NCBI GenBank assembly: GCA_046328335.1
Contig: JAXLWU010000014.1
Coordinates: 1 to 64,000 of the forward strand
Reading direction: 5' to 3'
Length of the DNA stretch: 64,000 bases
Source of the DNA: JACCXM01 sp046328335
GTDB taxonomy: Bacteria > Chloroflexota > Chloroflexia > Thermomicrobiales > UBA6265
Shown here: in pieces, positions 35,372 to 43,995 of the stretch
Numbering within the stretch: the first letter of the stretch is position 1
How the letters are laid out: each line of letters starts with the position of its first letter
Program-made: the position numbers and the translations under genes
Notes under the pieces: model-generated
Database searches by the model: none
Told to the model about the DNA's origin: nothing
The model's input: the letters and a program-made list of their open reading frames with translations, nothing else

Positions 35372-36805
35372 ATGCGCATCTTCGTAACGATCGCGATGAC
35401 GCTGCTCGTTCTTATTGGCGCCGCGGGGACGAACACGACGGCCCAGCAGAGCTCGCTCCGCGATCTGCTTCCCAATGCGGACGCCATCGGCGCCGATTTC
35501 ACGGTCAGCGACGACCGCGCGCGATCCCTTGCCGAGCAGGCGGCGGCGTTCGCCAACCCCGATGATGCGGCTCGTCGCCTGAGCGATTGGGGGTGGCAGG
35601 AAAACGCCTTCATCGTCTTTCAGTCGACTGTCCCGACAACGTCAGGAGCGCCGTCCGCCACCCTCGATATCAGCCTGACCCGCTTCGCCACCGCCGACGG
35701 CGCGGCCCAGGCGTTGCCCTACTTCCTGCAGGACCGAACCGTGGTGCTCGGACAACAGGAGAATCCGGTTGCGCCGCCACTGGGCGATGAGGCGCGGACG
35801 GTGAGCGGCACTGTCGAGAACGGCTTCGATGTCACCCTCTACGTTCGTGCCGGAACGCTGCTGCTACGGATCAGCGCCACCACCGCCGCGGGGACGCCGC
35901 CGACCGCGCCGGAGCAACTCGCGCGCGGCATTCTCGATCGGTCCCTGGCCCTCGCGCCGCCAGCGGCCGCGCCGGGCTCTCTCGCCGCGGCGCTCCCCGC
36001 GTCCCTGTCGATGCTGAGCGAGGAGTGCTCCCGGGTCTCCGATGAGGATGAACAGGCATTGCCAGCGGCGATGGATCGCTTCGACGGCATCCCCGATGCC
36101 GCGCGGACCCTGGCGGCGATGGGTTGGGCAGGGGGTATCTCGCGGCAGTTCGGCTGCGATACCCGGCAACCCAACGCGGTCGGCTGGGTGAACATTGGCG
36201 TCCACCAGTTCAGCAGTGCCGAGGCGGCGGCGAAGGCGGTCCACGTCTTCGCCAAGTCGCGTGGATTCGTCGCCGATCTCCATTCCGTGACGCCCCCCAC
36301 GCTGGGCGACAGCGCGGCGGCGCTTGCTGGACCCGCGGTGAATGGCGAGGAGTACTCCCTCTACCTGAGTGACGGTCCCTTGCTCTACCGGATTACCGGC
36401 GTATCGCCCAGTGGCGATCCCCAGGCGGACGTGACGCGGATCGCGGAAACGCTCCTCGATCCGGCGCTCACCCTGGCCGACCTTGCGCCGACGAAGATGC
36501 CGACTATCGCTCCGGCGCCGACCGCGACGACACTCCCCGCGCCGGTGATGGTCACCCCCACCATCGCGCCGCCAACCCTGGTCCCCACCGCGCTGCCGCT
36601 GCCGACAGCCACGCCGATCCCTGTCGCCGCCCCGCCCCCGACCGCGACCCCGACGCCGATTCCCACCCTGCCTCCGCTCCCGACGGCAACCCCGATTCCC
36701 GCGCCGACCGCGACGCCGTACACCCTGCCCACGGCGCCTTCCGGTCCGCCGCCGACCCCCACGCCCCGGGTGATTCACCTGCCAACGCCGGCGGGGAGTC
36801 AGTAA
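35372..36805 (+). CDS. secreted protein with duplicated domain and Pro/Thr tail
   Basis: 477 residues. A signal peptide (MRIFVTIAMTLLVLIGAAGT) is followed by two related segments (about residues 30-195 and 205-370). Each has a GW[QA]-containing strand, a helix around DGAAQALPYFLQ or EAAAKAVHVFAK, PLGDEARTVSG or TLGDSAAALAG, and a final LLLRISA or LLYRITG strand. The last 110 residues are a PTATP-type low-complexity linker or wall-spanning tail. I do not recognise a named family. The repeats suggest a dimer-like binding module presented outside the cell. Upstream ACTCAGGAGTGACC supplies the ribosome site. Confidence 0.7.
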   Translation: MRIFVTIAMTLLVLIGAAGTNTTAQQSSLRDLLPNADAIGADFTVSDDRARSLAEQAAAFANPDDAARRLSDWGWQENAFIVFQSTVPTTSGAPSATLDISLTRFATADGAAQALPYFLQDRTVVLGQQENPVAPPLGDEARTVSGTVENGFDVTLYVRAGTLLLRISATTAAGTPPTAPEQLARGILDRSLALAPPAAAPGSLAAALPASLSMLSEECSRVSDEDEQALPAAMDRFDGIPDAARTLAAMGWAGGISRQFGCDTRQPNAVGWVNIGVHQFSSAEAAAKAVHVFAKSRGFVADLHSVTPPTLGDSAAALAGPAVNGEEYSLYLSDGPLLYRITGVSPSGDPQADVTRIAETLLDPALTLADLAPTKMPTIAPAPTATTLPAPVMVTPTIAPPTLVPTALPLPTATPIPVAAPPPTATPTPIPTLPPLPTATPIPAPTATPYTLPTAPSGPPPTPTPRVIHLPTPAGSQ

Positions 36806-37171
36806 CGAGGACCCCGTGAGGCACGGCATGCCGTGCCTCACGGGCGCCAACATCGCCCTTACGAACGCAATGCAAGGTTGAGCCAATATGTTCCCAGAAC
36901 AGCAAGCGATCAGAATCAGTGAGCAATGACACGGTCTATCAATTGAGGTCAGCGCAGTCCGGCTAGTTCCAACGGCAATCCTCAAGAATCTTCCATGAAA
37001 TGCCGACATGACAACAAAGAGCAGCGATGGCTAACAATGCGGAAATGGCAACTTCGTGCCGCCCAAAATCTGAACATCGTGTCCTGCACATCCAACAATT
37101 GTCTTCTTGGAACCAGTGGACCAACTTGGGGGCCACGTCGAGCGCCCCGATGGTCCGGATTGCCTTCTCTC
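36806..37171. other. 366-bp intergenic region
   Basis: Apart from the palindrome at 36813-36844 I see nothing here. From about 36870 base composition drops in GC relative to neighbouring genes and stays lower through the next gene. Confidence 0.5.
36813..36844. repeat. perfect 32-bp palindrome, family C, possible terminator
   Basis: Two 16-base arms, CCCGTGAGGCACGGCA (36813-36828) and TGCCGTGCCTCACGGG (36829-36844), are exact reverse complements with no loop. It shares the GCACGGCATGCCGTGC core with the units at 14137. It is placed 8 bases after the stop of the secreted protein gene and could terminate transcription, though no U tract follows. Confidence 0.8.
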
Positions 37172-37768
37172 TTACTGGTCGTCAATAGGCTGCTGCTCGC
37201 CATTCACGATGACCTCGGTATAGTAAGGGTCAGGAAACTCGTCCCAGAGCCATCTATCATCCGATTCGACGAAGATCCAAAAGAACGCTTCAGCGGGGGC
37301 AGCGACCCGCGGGTCGTGGTAGCAAACAATTGCCCCAATTCGCCCATCGGAGAGCGGATAGAACGATAGGACCCCTATGTAGATCGTCCGTTCTGCAATT
37401 GGAAGAGGATGCGGTTTGCTTTCCAGGCCGGCGTCTTCGGCATCTAATCTGGCCAGAAGCCGATTGCTGTAGAGCGAGAACATGCGCTGAAGGTCGCCTG
37501 CGTTATTGCAGGCAATGAGTTCCCGAAAAGTGGCACTGATGCCCTCCTGAATTTCCTCCGATACAGTCTGCCCATACACCAATTCAGGAGCATTACTTGT
37601 CTCTGAAGTGGAGGGCAGCGACGACATCTGGGCCAATAGATCACTCTGGGGGCGCGGTACGACTCTACATTCGTCAGGTGTCGGAATGTCTGGTTGGGCT
37701 CCAGCAGATGAACCCGATAATTGAACGAAGAGCGCAAGGGATAGCGCGAGCTCCATCTTGCGATTCAT
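37172..37768 (-). CDS. secreted hypothetical protein
   Basis: 198 residues with a signal peptide (MNRKMELALSLALFVQLSGS ending near AGAQPD). DECRVVPRP follows directly. The body (FRELIACNNAGDLQRMFSLYS through DDRWLWDEFP) has the spacing of a cystatin/NTF2-like cone fold, though this is weak. GGGAGATAGGCC before ATG 37768 supports the start. Codon use is less GC-rich than neighbouring genes, suggesting a different origin or relaxed selection. No operon partner. Confidence 0.65.
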   Translation of the reverse strand: MNRKMELALSLALFVQLSGSSAGAQPDIPTPDECRVVPRPQSDLLAQMSSLPSTSETSNAPELVYGQTVSEEIQEGISATFRELIACNNAGDLQRMFSLYSNRLLARLDAEDAGLESKPHPLPIAERTIYIGVLSFYPLSDGRIGAIVCYHDPRVAAPAEAFFWIFVESDDRWLWDEFPDPYYTEVIVNGEQQPIDDQ

Positions 37769-38063
37769 GGCCTATCTCCCATCGATCAAGCGGCGTCCCT
37801 TGTGGCGCAGTATGTCGTGAGCTGATCTGGTAACTATTGCAGAACGCAATCGATCTCCCGAGGACAAATGCGAACAGCAGCCCTTCTAAAGGATAGTCGC
37901 GCATTTTTTGGAGTACCTTTCAAATCCTGGCCATCGCAGGGGAGACGGGATGCCTGAGCACGTCCTTCATCAGCGACGTGCGCTAGGTGCCCGTCGCCTC
38001 CCGGCTCTCGCCGAATCCGCCCAAGCTCAGCGGTAGACACCCCGTATTCCCGACTGCGCCGCG

Positions 38064-38602
38064 CTAGGTGGCATCATCTTTGTCCTCACGTCCGGCATCC
38101 CGTGGGAGATGCGGCCCCAGGAGATGGGCCGCGGCTCCGGGGTCATCTGTTGACGGCGCTGGTGTGACTTGCAGCATGCAGGCGTCTGGTCCGCCGTGTA
38201 CCGGGTGCGGTTGAACCGGCTCTGCGCCAATCGCCACGAGTCCGTCGTCTTCGCGCGCCTGCGCGATGCCATGCCCACGGCCACGCAAGCGAACGGCAGG
38301 CGCCGCACGCGTCCGGCCAAGTTGCACTCCGACACGGACTACGACATCCCCCGCTGCCGACGCGCTCGGTCCTAGCGCCACATCACGGTGCGCATCGCTC
38401 GCAAGGGCGTTGAGTCGCGCGAACGGCTCGGTCACCACCGCTGGGTCGTGGAGCGTACCTTGGTGTGGCTCAATCGCTCCCGGCGGCTGACGATCCGCGA
38501 CGAGCGGCAGGCCGACATCTATCAGGCGTTCCTCACACTCGGCTGCTGCCTCATCTGCTTCAATGCCCTCTTTCAGTAGTTTTGAAAGGTGCCCTAAACA
38601 GG
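38064..38602 (+). mobile_element. degraded IS5-family transposase remnant
   Basis: Frame 38067-38579 reads as the middle and end of an IS5-type DDE transposase. GGIIFVLTSGIPWEMRPQEM comes first, then RKGVESRERLGHHRWVVERT and LVWLNRSRRLTIRDERQADI. In-frame stops lie at 38151 (TGA) and 38373 (TAG). The N-terminus is missing and the segment holding the first catalytic aspartate is deleted and replaced by unrelated sequence. The element is therefore dead. The right end may lie in AAAGGTGCCCTAAACAGG (about 38585-38602). No left end or target duplication was recognised. Confidence 0.75.
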
Positions 38603-38736
38603 GAAACGAGTGAGGGCGGACATGGCTCACCATGCCGTATCTGGGACCTGGGTTTACTGTCGCGACTTGAGGTTCGAATGCACAATTCCGTCCAGCGTTG
38701 CCGCGTGGCGATACGTCAGTGGGAGGAGTGCGAGTG

Positions 38737-39615
38737 ATGCCAGCCAGGGACGGGCGGAGTCATGGGGGGCGGGGCTGGCGAGCCACCGCCACCGCGATCC
38801 TCCTGCTTGCTGCCGTCGTGGTCGCCTCGGCCGCTCCGCTGGTGGTGGCGCGGCATCGGGGTGGCGTGACGCCGGAGATCGTCAACGGCAACCCGGTGGC
38901 GGACGGCAAGTACCGGTTCATGGCACGCGTGCTGATCGAAGAGGGTTTTGCCACCTTCGCCTGCGCGGGAACGCTGATCAGCAGCAGCTACATCCTGACC
39001 GCGGCGCACTGCGTGGCAGACCCCGGGGTCGCACCGGGTGATGTGAGCGTCCAGATCGGCGTCACCCGTCTCGGCACGGCGCAGGGGGCCAGGCGCGCGA
39101 TCTCGCACATCTTCATCCATCCCGACTTCACCACCCTCGACAACGGTCTGCAGAACGATGTGGCGGTGCTGAAGCTGCGCGATCCGTACCGCAACGGCCG
39201 GAAACTCGCCCTCGCTCCGGCGGGGGACGCCGCGATCGACGCCACCGGCGTACGGGCCCGTGTTGCCGGCTGGGGCCGCATCCAATACGGCGTGCCATTC
39301 AGTTTCGCCCGGATGCGCGAGGCGCGGGTCGGCATCACCGCGATCACCACCTGCGCCGAAACGTACAACTCCGACCCCGATTATGGACCGGTTGCCCTGA
39401 ACCCGGCGGTCTCGCTCTGCGCCGCTTCCCCCGGACGCGACTCCTGCCAGGGCGACAGCGGGGGGCCGCTCTTCGTCAAGACGCACGGCCGGTTCGTCCA
39501 GATCGGCATCGTCAGTTTCGGCGCCGGGTGCGCCACCCCTGGCTACCCCGGGGTCTATACGAAACTGACCGCGCCGACGATCGCGAATTTCATCCGCGAT
39601 GCGATGACCAATTGA
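38737..39615 (+). CDS. secreted trypsin-like serine protease (S1A)
   Basis: 292 residues. A hydrophobic signal segment (TAILLLAAVVVASAAP) precedes a short propeptide and the trypsin N-terminus IVNGNPVADG (Ile48). The catalytic triad is complete: His91 (LTAAHC), Asp141 (NDVAVLKL) and Ser241 (CQGDSGGP). Asp235, six residues before the serine, predicts cleavage after Arg or Lys. Three disulfide-type cysteine pairs are plausible. The start at ATG 38737 follows GGAGGAGTGCG. The gene lies 130 bases after the IS5-like remnant, suggesting possible transfer of this eukaryote-like protease type. Confidence 0.9.
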   Translation: MPARDGRSHGGRGWRATATAILLLAAVVVASAAPLVVARHRGGVTPEIVNGNPVADGKYRFMARVLIEEGFATFACAGTLISSSYILTAAHCVADPGVAPGDVSVQIGVTRLGTAQGARRAISHIFIHPDFTTLDNGLQNDVAVLKLRDPYRNGRKLALAPAGDAAIDATGVRARVAGWGRIQYGVPFSFARMREARVGITAITTCAETYNSDPDYGPVALNPAVSLCAASPGRDSCQGDSGGPLFVKTHGRFVQIGIVSFGAGCATPGYPGVYTKLTAPTIANFIRDAMTN

Positions 39616-39940
39616 TCCGGTGACCAGAACGTTCCTGCCAGTGTAGGGGGCGAACGGCGTGCCCGCGCTGACCACCGCATGGCGTCGCTCGCTGCCTGAT
39701 GGAGTGCCGGGCAGCGGGTAGATGGCAAACTTGGCAGAGTTGGCAATATTTTGAGGAACTGGTACGGAATCGTGGTGAAGCCACGCGTTGGGCATGCGGG
39801 AGCGAGTCCCTCGCCCTGCGCACGGGGAGACTCCTCCCTCCGGGGAGGGAGGCTTGGGAGGAAGCCAGGGTTGGGGTGAGGGTCAGTGACGCAATCACGA
39901 CCTTCAGGACGATCGCTCCGTCCCGACGGCTGCCGTTGCG
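39616..39940. other. 325-bp region between convergent genes
   Basis: No gene. Holds the family B repeat at 39805-39882; the remainder shows nothing recognised. Confidence 0.5.
39805..39882. repeat. elongated CCCTCTCCC-type repeat, family B, copy 4
   Basis: GTCCCTCGCCCTGCGCACGG then a second nested hairpin CTCCCTCCGGGGAGGGAG and the conserved tail GGTTGGGGTGAGGG. Confidence 0.65.
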
Positions 39941-42082
39941 TCAGCCGCGCTTCAACAGCAGCAGCGACCGCGCCGGGAGTTCGAAATTCTGGCCGGCGGT
40001 GATTACCTGACTGGTTTCACGCTCCGCGATTTCGCCGGTGGCAGTGTCGACGATGACGCGCCAGTCGTTGTGCTGCTGCTCCGGGGGAAGGCAAAAGATC
40101 ACCGGTTCGTGATGCCCGTTGAGCAGCAGGAAGAGATCGTCATCGACGAGGCGGTTCCCTTCCGGGTCGACTTCGGTCAGTGCCTTGCCGCCGAGCCGCA
40201 TGGCGATGGCGCGGGCCCAGCCGTTGTCCCACTCTTCCTCGGTCATCGGTTCGCCGTCCGGGCGGAACCAGGCCAGATCTTCGACCCCTGACCCGCGAAT
40301 CTTGCGCCCCTGGAAAAAGCGCGGCCGGCCGAGACTGGGATGGCGTTCGCGCAGGGCGATCACCCCGCGAGTGAACGCGAGCAACGCCCGGTCGCGGTCA
40401 TCGAGCGACCAATCGACCCAGCTCGTCTCGTTGTCCTGGGCGTAGACATTGTTGTTGCCGCCCTGGCTACGGCCCAGTTCATCGCCGTGGGCCAGCATCG
40501 GCACCCCCTGGGAAAGGAAGAGCGTCGCCAGCAGATTGCGCTTGGTCTGCTCGCGCGCGGCGAGGATTCCTTCGTCCTCGGTCTCGCCTTCCGCGCCATG
40601 ATTCCACGAGAGGTTGTGGTCGTGGCCGTCGCGGTTCTCCTCGCCGTTGGCCTCGTTGTGCTTGTCGTTGTAGGAGACCAGATCGTGCAGCGTGAAGCCG
40701 TCGTGGGCGACCACGAAGTTGATGCTGGCGGAGGGGCGGCGGCCGTCCCCCTGATAGAGATCGGAGGAGCCGGTGAGGCGGTTGGCGAGTTCGGAAATGG
40801 CGACGTCGCCGCCCTTCCAATAGTCGCGCACGCTGTCGCGGAACTTGTCGTTCCACTCGCTCCAGAGCGGCGGGAAGCGGCCGACCATGTAGCCGCCCTC
40901 ACCGATATCCCACGGCTCGCCGATCAGTTTGACCCGCGAGAGGACGGGGTCCTGGTGGATGACGTCGAAGAACGAGCCGAGGCGGTCGACATCGTGAAAT
41001 TCGCGCGCCAGGGCAGAGGCGAGATCGAAGCGGAAACCATCGACGTGCATCTCCTCCACCCAGTAGCGGAGGGAGTCCATGATCAGTTGCAGCACCTGGG
41101 GGTGGACGACGTTGAGGGTGTTGCCGGTACCGGTGTAGTCCATGTAGTAACGCGGCTCGTCCGCCTTGAGCCGGTAGTAGCTGGCGTTGTCGATACCGCG
41201 GAAGGAGAGGGTCGGGCCAAGGTGGTTCCCCTCCGCGGTGTGGTTGTAGACGACGTCGAGGATTACCTCAATCCCGGCAGCGTGCAGCGTCTTCACCATC
41301 GCCTGGAATTCCGCGACCTGCCCGCCCGCCTCGCGCGTTGCCGCGTACCGGGCGTCGGGGGCGAAGAAGCCGATGGTGTTGTAGCCCCAGTAGTTGCGCA
41401 GGCCCCGGTCGAGCAGGTGCTTGTCATCGAGAAAGGCATGGATGGGGAGGAGTTCGACCGCGGTGACGCCGAGATTCTTGAGATACGAGACGACCGGTGC
41501 CGAGGCGAGCCCGGCATAGGTGCCGCGCAGATTCGGCGGCAGATCGGGATGGCGAGCGGTGAAGCCCTTGACATGGAGTTCGTAGATCACTGAATCATGC
41601 AGGGGGGTATTCGGATGGCGGTCCTCCCCCCACGGGAAGCCGCCAGCGGTGATGATCCCCTTGGGCACGCCCCAGGCGTCGTCCTGCTCGTCCCGCGCGA
41701 GATCGTTGCCGCTTGCCAGTGGGTAGGCGAAGACCGGCGCGTCCCAGTCGACCGTGCCGTCGAGGGCCCGCGCATAGGGATCGATGAGGAGTTTGTGCGG
41801 ATTGAAGCGATGCCCGGATTCCGGTTGCCACGGCCCATCGACCCGGAACCCGTAGCGCCGACCCGGGCCGACCTCGGGCACATAGGCATGCCAGACATGC
41901 GCGGTCACCTCGCGCAGGGCGACGCATTCCTCATTCTGGCCCGCTTCGTCGAAGAGGCAGAGCTCGACCGCGGTCGCGTTTTCGCTGAAGAGGGCGAAAT
42001 TGGTCCCCATGCCGTCCCAGGTCGCCCCGAGCGGGAAGCGTGATCCCGGACGCACGCGTCGCCCCGCCCCGCTATCTGCCAT
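39941..42082 (-). CDS. glgX: glycogen debranching enzyme, isoamylase type (GlgX/TreX)
   Basis: 713 residues, standard length. An N-terminal carbohydrate-binding beta domain (GATWDGMGTNFALFSENATA) leads into the GH13 barrel. Signatures are VILDVVYNHTAEGN, the nucleophile in DGFRFDLASALA, the acid/base in LIGEPWDIGEGGY and the transition-state aspartate in VVAHDGFTLHDLV. It hydrolyses alpha-1,6 branches of glycogen or maltodextrin, giving linear chains for TreY. Start ATG 42082 follows GGAGGCGGCGACG; an ATG 10 codons upstream sits in a poly-Arg stretch and is less likely. Confidence 0.93.
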   Translation of the reverse strand: MADSGAGRRVRPGSRFPLGATWDGMGTNFALFSENATAVELCLFDEAGQNEECVALREVTAHVWHAYVPEVGPGRRYGFRVDGPWQPESGHRFNPHKLLIDPYARALDGTVDWDAPVFAYPLASGNDLARDEQDDAWGVPKGIITAGGFPWGEDRHPNTPLHDSVIYELHVKGFTARHPDLPPNLRGTYAGLASAPVVSYLKNLGVTAVELLPIHAFLDDKHLLDRGLRNYWGYNTIGFFAPDARYAATREAGGQVAEFQAMVKTLHAAGIEVILDVVYNHTAEGNHLGPTLSFRGIDNASYYRLKADEPRYYMDYTGTGNTLNVVHPQVLQLIMDSLRYWVEEMHVDGFRFDLASALAREFHDVDRLGSFFDVIHQDPVLSRVKLIGEPWDIGEGGYMVGRFPPLWSEWNDKFRDSVRDYWKGGDVAISELANRLTGSSDLYQGDGRRPSASINFVVAHDGFTLHDLVSYNDKHNEANGEENRDGHDHNLSWNHGAEGETEDEGILAAREQTKRNLLATLFLSQGVPMLAHGDELGRSQGGNNNVYAQDNETSWVDWSLDDRDRALLAFTRGVIALRERHPSLGRPRFFQGRKIRGSGVEDLAWFRPDGEPMTEEEWDNGWARAIAMRLGGKALTEVDPEGNRLVDDDLFLLLNGHHEPVIFCLPPEQQHNDWRVIVDTATGEIAERETSQVITAGQNFELPARSLLLLKRG

Positions 42083-42261
42083 TCGTCGCCGCCTCCGTCG
42101 TGGTCTGTTCATGGACCGAACGTACCACGCGTGCCTATGCACGGAATGTGCCGACGGTACCGACGAATCGCGATAGCTATCCTGCCTGGAATGGGGCGAA
42201 CGCTCCGTGTGGTGCCCGGGGCGCTGCCTCCTCCGCTCCAGCAGAAACGGGGTGATCGTGA

Positions 42262-43653
42262 CTAGAGCGGCGGCCGGCGCGCGCTCCAGCCAGCGGCTCG
42301 CTCGTACGCCTGGCCGATGCGCGCCAGGGTGGTCTCCGCCCCGGGCGCGCCCGCCAGCTGCAGCCCGATGGGCAGGCCCGCGGCGTCGAATCCGCATGGA
42401 ATCGACATTGCCGGTTGCCCCGTGGCGTTGAACGGGACAGTCAGGTCATAGAATCCGGCGTGGAACGAATCGTTGCCTTCAGAAGCGACGATGGCCGGGC
42501 GGCCGGCGAGGATTGCGGTGGCGCCGGTGGTTGGCATGACCAGGGCATCGAGACGATGGGTGGCGAACAGGTCCGCCATTGCTCGGCGAACCGCTGTCCG
42601 TGCCTGTCGCGCCCGCAGGTAGCCCTGGGCCGGATAAAGCGAAAAGCCCGCCAGCCGCGCTCGGAGCACCGGTCCATACAGATCGGGCGAAGCGCGCACC
42701 GTCTCGGCGTGAACCGCCGCCATCTCGGCGCGGATGATGATGTATCCCGCCGCGGCAGCGGCCTGGGCGAACGGCCAGGGCGTCCCGAAGACATCGGCGC
42801 CAAGTTCAGCAAGCAGATCGATCGCCGCGGTGACCGACGCATCGACGTCCGGTTGCAGGTGGTCGAAAAAATAGGGTCGCGGTACGCCGAGGCGCATCCC
42901 ACGCAACGGACGGCCCTCATCGCCGTTCGCCGCGATGTATGGCCACGCCTCCTGGAGTGCGCCCTCGCTCACAATCGCTTCCAGCATCACCATGGCATCG
43001 TCGACGGTCTTGCCGTGAGTGCCGACGGTATCGATCGACCAGGCGAGGGGAAAGGCGCCGCGAGTGCTGACGCGCCCCCGCGTCGGTTTGATGCCGACCA
43101 CGCCGGTGAGCGCCGCCGGAACACGGATACTGCCCGCGCTGTCGCTGCTGAGCGCTGCGAGACACGATCCAGCCGCAACCGCGGCGACGGAGCCGCCGGA
43201 ACTGCCGCCGGGAATGCGCTCCGGATCCCATGGGTTGCGGGCCGGTGGACTGATAACGCCCGCGGCAAACTCGTGCGTCACGCTCTTGCCGAGGATGATC
43301 GCGCCGGCTTCCCGCAGTTTCCTGACCGCATCCGCGTCCATTGCGGCAGCCGGGCTGTTCTCCCGCACGCGTGAACCGCAGCCAGTAATCGTGCCCGCAA
43401 TGTCGAAGAAGTCCTTGACGGCGATCGGGATGCCATGCAGTGGCCCGCGGTCGTGCCCGGCCCGTAATTCGGCATCCGCGGCATGGGCCGCCGCCAGTGC
43501 CTCGTCGCCGAACACCCGCACGTAGGCGTGGATCACTGGTTCCGTCGCCGCGATCCGCGCCAGCATCGCTTCCGTCAACTCGGCCGCGGAAATCGCGCCC
43601 GAGCGCAGTATCATCCCGGCCTCGCGAATATTCAGGTCCTGCGGAGCGGTCAC
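42262..43653 (-). CDS. amidase (amidase signature family)
   Basis: 463 residues. The Ser-cisSer-Lys triad is visible: Lys80 (IPIAVKDFFDI), the signature GGSSGGSVAAVAAG near residue 151, and Ser175 in SDSAGSIRVPA. In most relatives this reads DTGGSIR, so the Thr/Gly neighbours differ here. It is a cytoplasmic hydrolase of amide or C-N bonds; the substrate is unknown. The ATG overlaps the stop of the 71-residue upstream gene by 4 bases, so they are translated together, as in AtzG-AtzE or GatC-GatA pairs. Confidence 0.9.
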   Translation of the reverse strand: MTAPQDLNIREAGMILRSGAISAAELTEAMLARIAATEPVIHAYVRVFGDEALAAAHAADAELRAGHDRGPLHGIPIAVKDFFDIAGTITGCGSRVRENSPAAAMDADAVRKLREAGAIILGKSVTHEFAAGVISPPARNPWDPERIPGGSSGGSVAAVAAGSCLAALSSDSAGSIRVPAALTGVVGIKPTRGRVSTRGAFPLAWSIDTVGTHGKTVDDAMVMLEAIVSEGALQEAWPYIAANGDEGRPLRGMRLGVPRPYFFDHLQPDVDASVTAAIDLLAELGADVFGTPWPFAQAAAAAGYIIIRAEMAAVHAETVRASPDLYGPVLRARLAGFSLYPAQGYLRARQARTAVRRAMADLFATHRLDALVMPTTGATAILAGRPAIVASEGNDSFHAGFYDLTVPFNATGQPAMSIPCGFDAAGLPIGLQLAGAPGAETTLARIGQAYERAAGWSARRPPL

Positions 43654-43865
43654 GATTGCACCTCTGACCAGGAAACATCGTCGATGCCGGGGTCGATCTC
43701 GCTCAGCGCGAGATCAGCGAAGGCGACATCCAGGGTCAGGAGTTCGCCGAGGGCGGCGGTTGCGTCCGGGAGCAGGTCCGGAGTGACCGCAATTCCCATG
43801 GTTTCCGCGAGGTTGGCGACGCGCTCGGGCGTAAGCGGCGGTCGAGGCAGAGAACCAGAACTCAC
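43650..43865 (-). CDS. small acidic protein, candidate GatC/AtzG-like amidase partner
   Basis: 71 residues from GTG 43865, preceded by GGGGGTCATGTC. It has two predicted helices (LTPERVANLAETMGI and ALGELLTLDVAFADLAL) and an acidic tail, SEIDPGIDDVSW. GatC and AtzG are similarly short helical proteins that wrap around the amidase subunit encoded directly after them. The 4-base overlap with the amidase gene is the main support; sequence similarity alone is weak. A longer version from TTG 43898 is possible but lacks a ribosome site. Confidence 0.6.
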   Translation of the reverse strand: MSSGSLPRPPLTPERVANLAETMGIAVTPDLLPDATAALGELLTLDVAFADLALSEIDPGIDDVSWSEVQS

Positions 43866-43995
43866 GACATGACCCCCATGCTGAATCTCCCAATGCAATC
43901 ACACAATTAAACACAACCGGCGGTGCCGCGGGCGATGCCTGCGTCACCTGTTTCCGGTATCCGGGCGCCACAGGCCCGGCGTTCCATGCCTCCTG

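Noticed and set aside
38600..38740. TTCGAATG near 38673 considered as a tRNA T-loop
   Set aside because: No matching acceptor stem, D-arm or anticodon arm is found around it. No other tRNA-like cloverleaf was recognised in the window.
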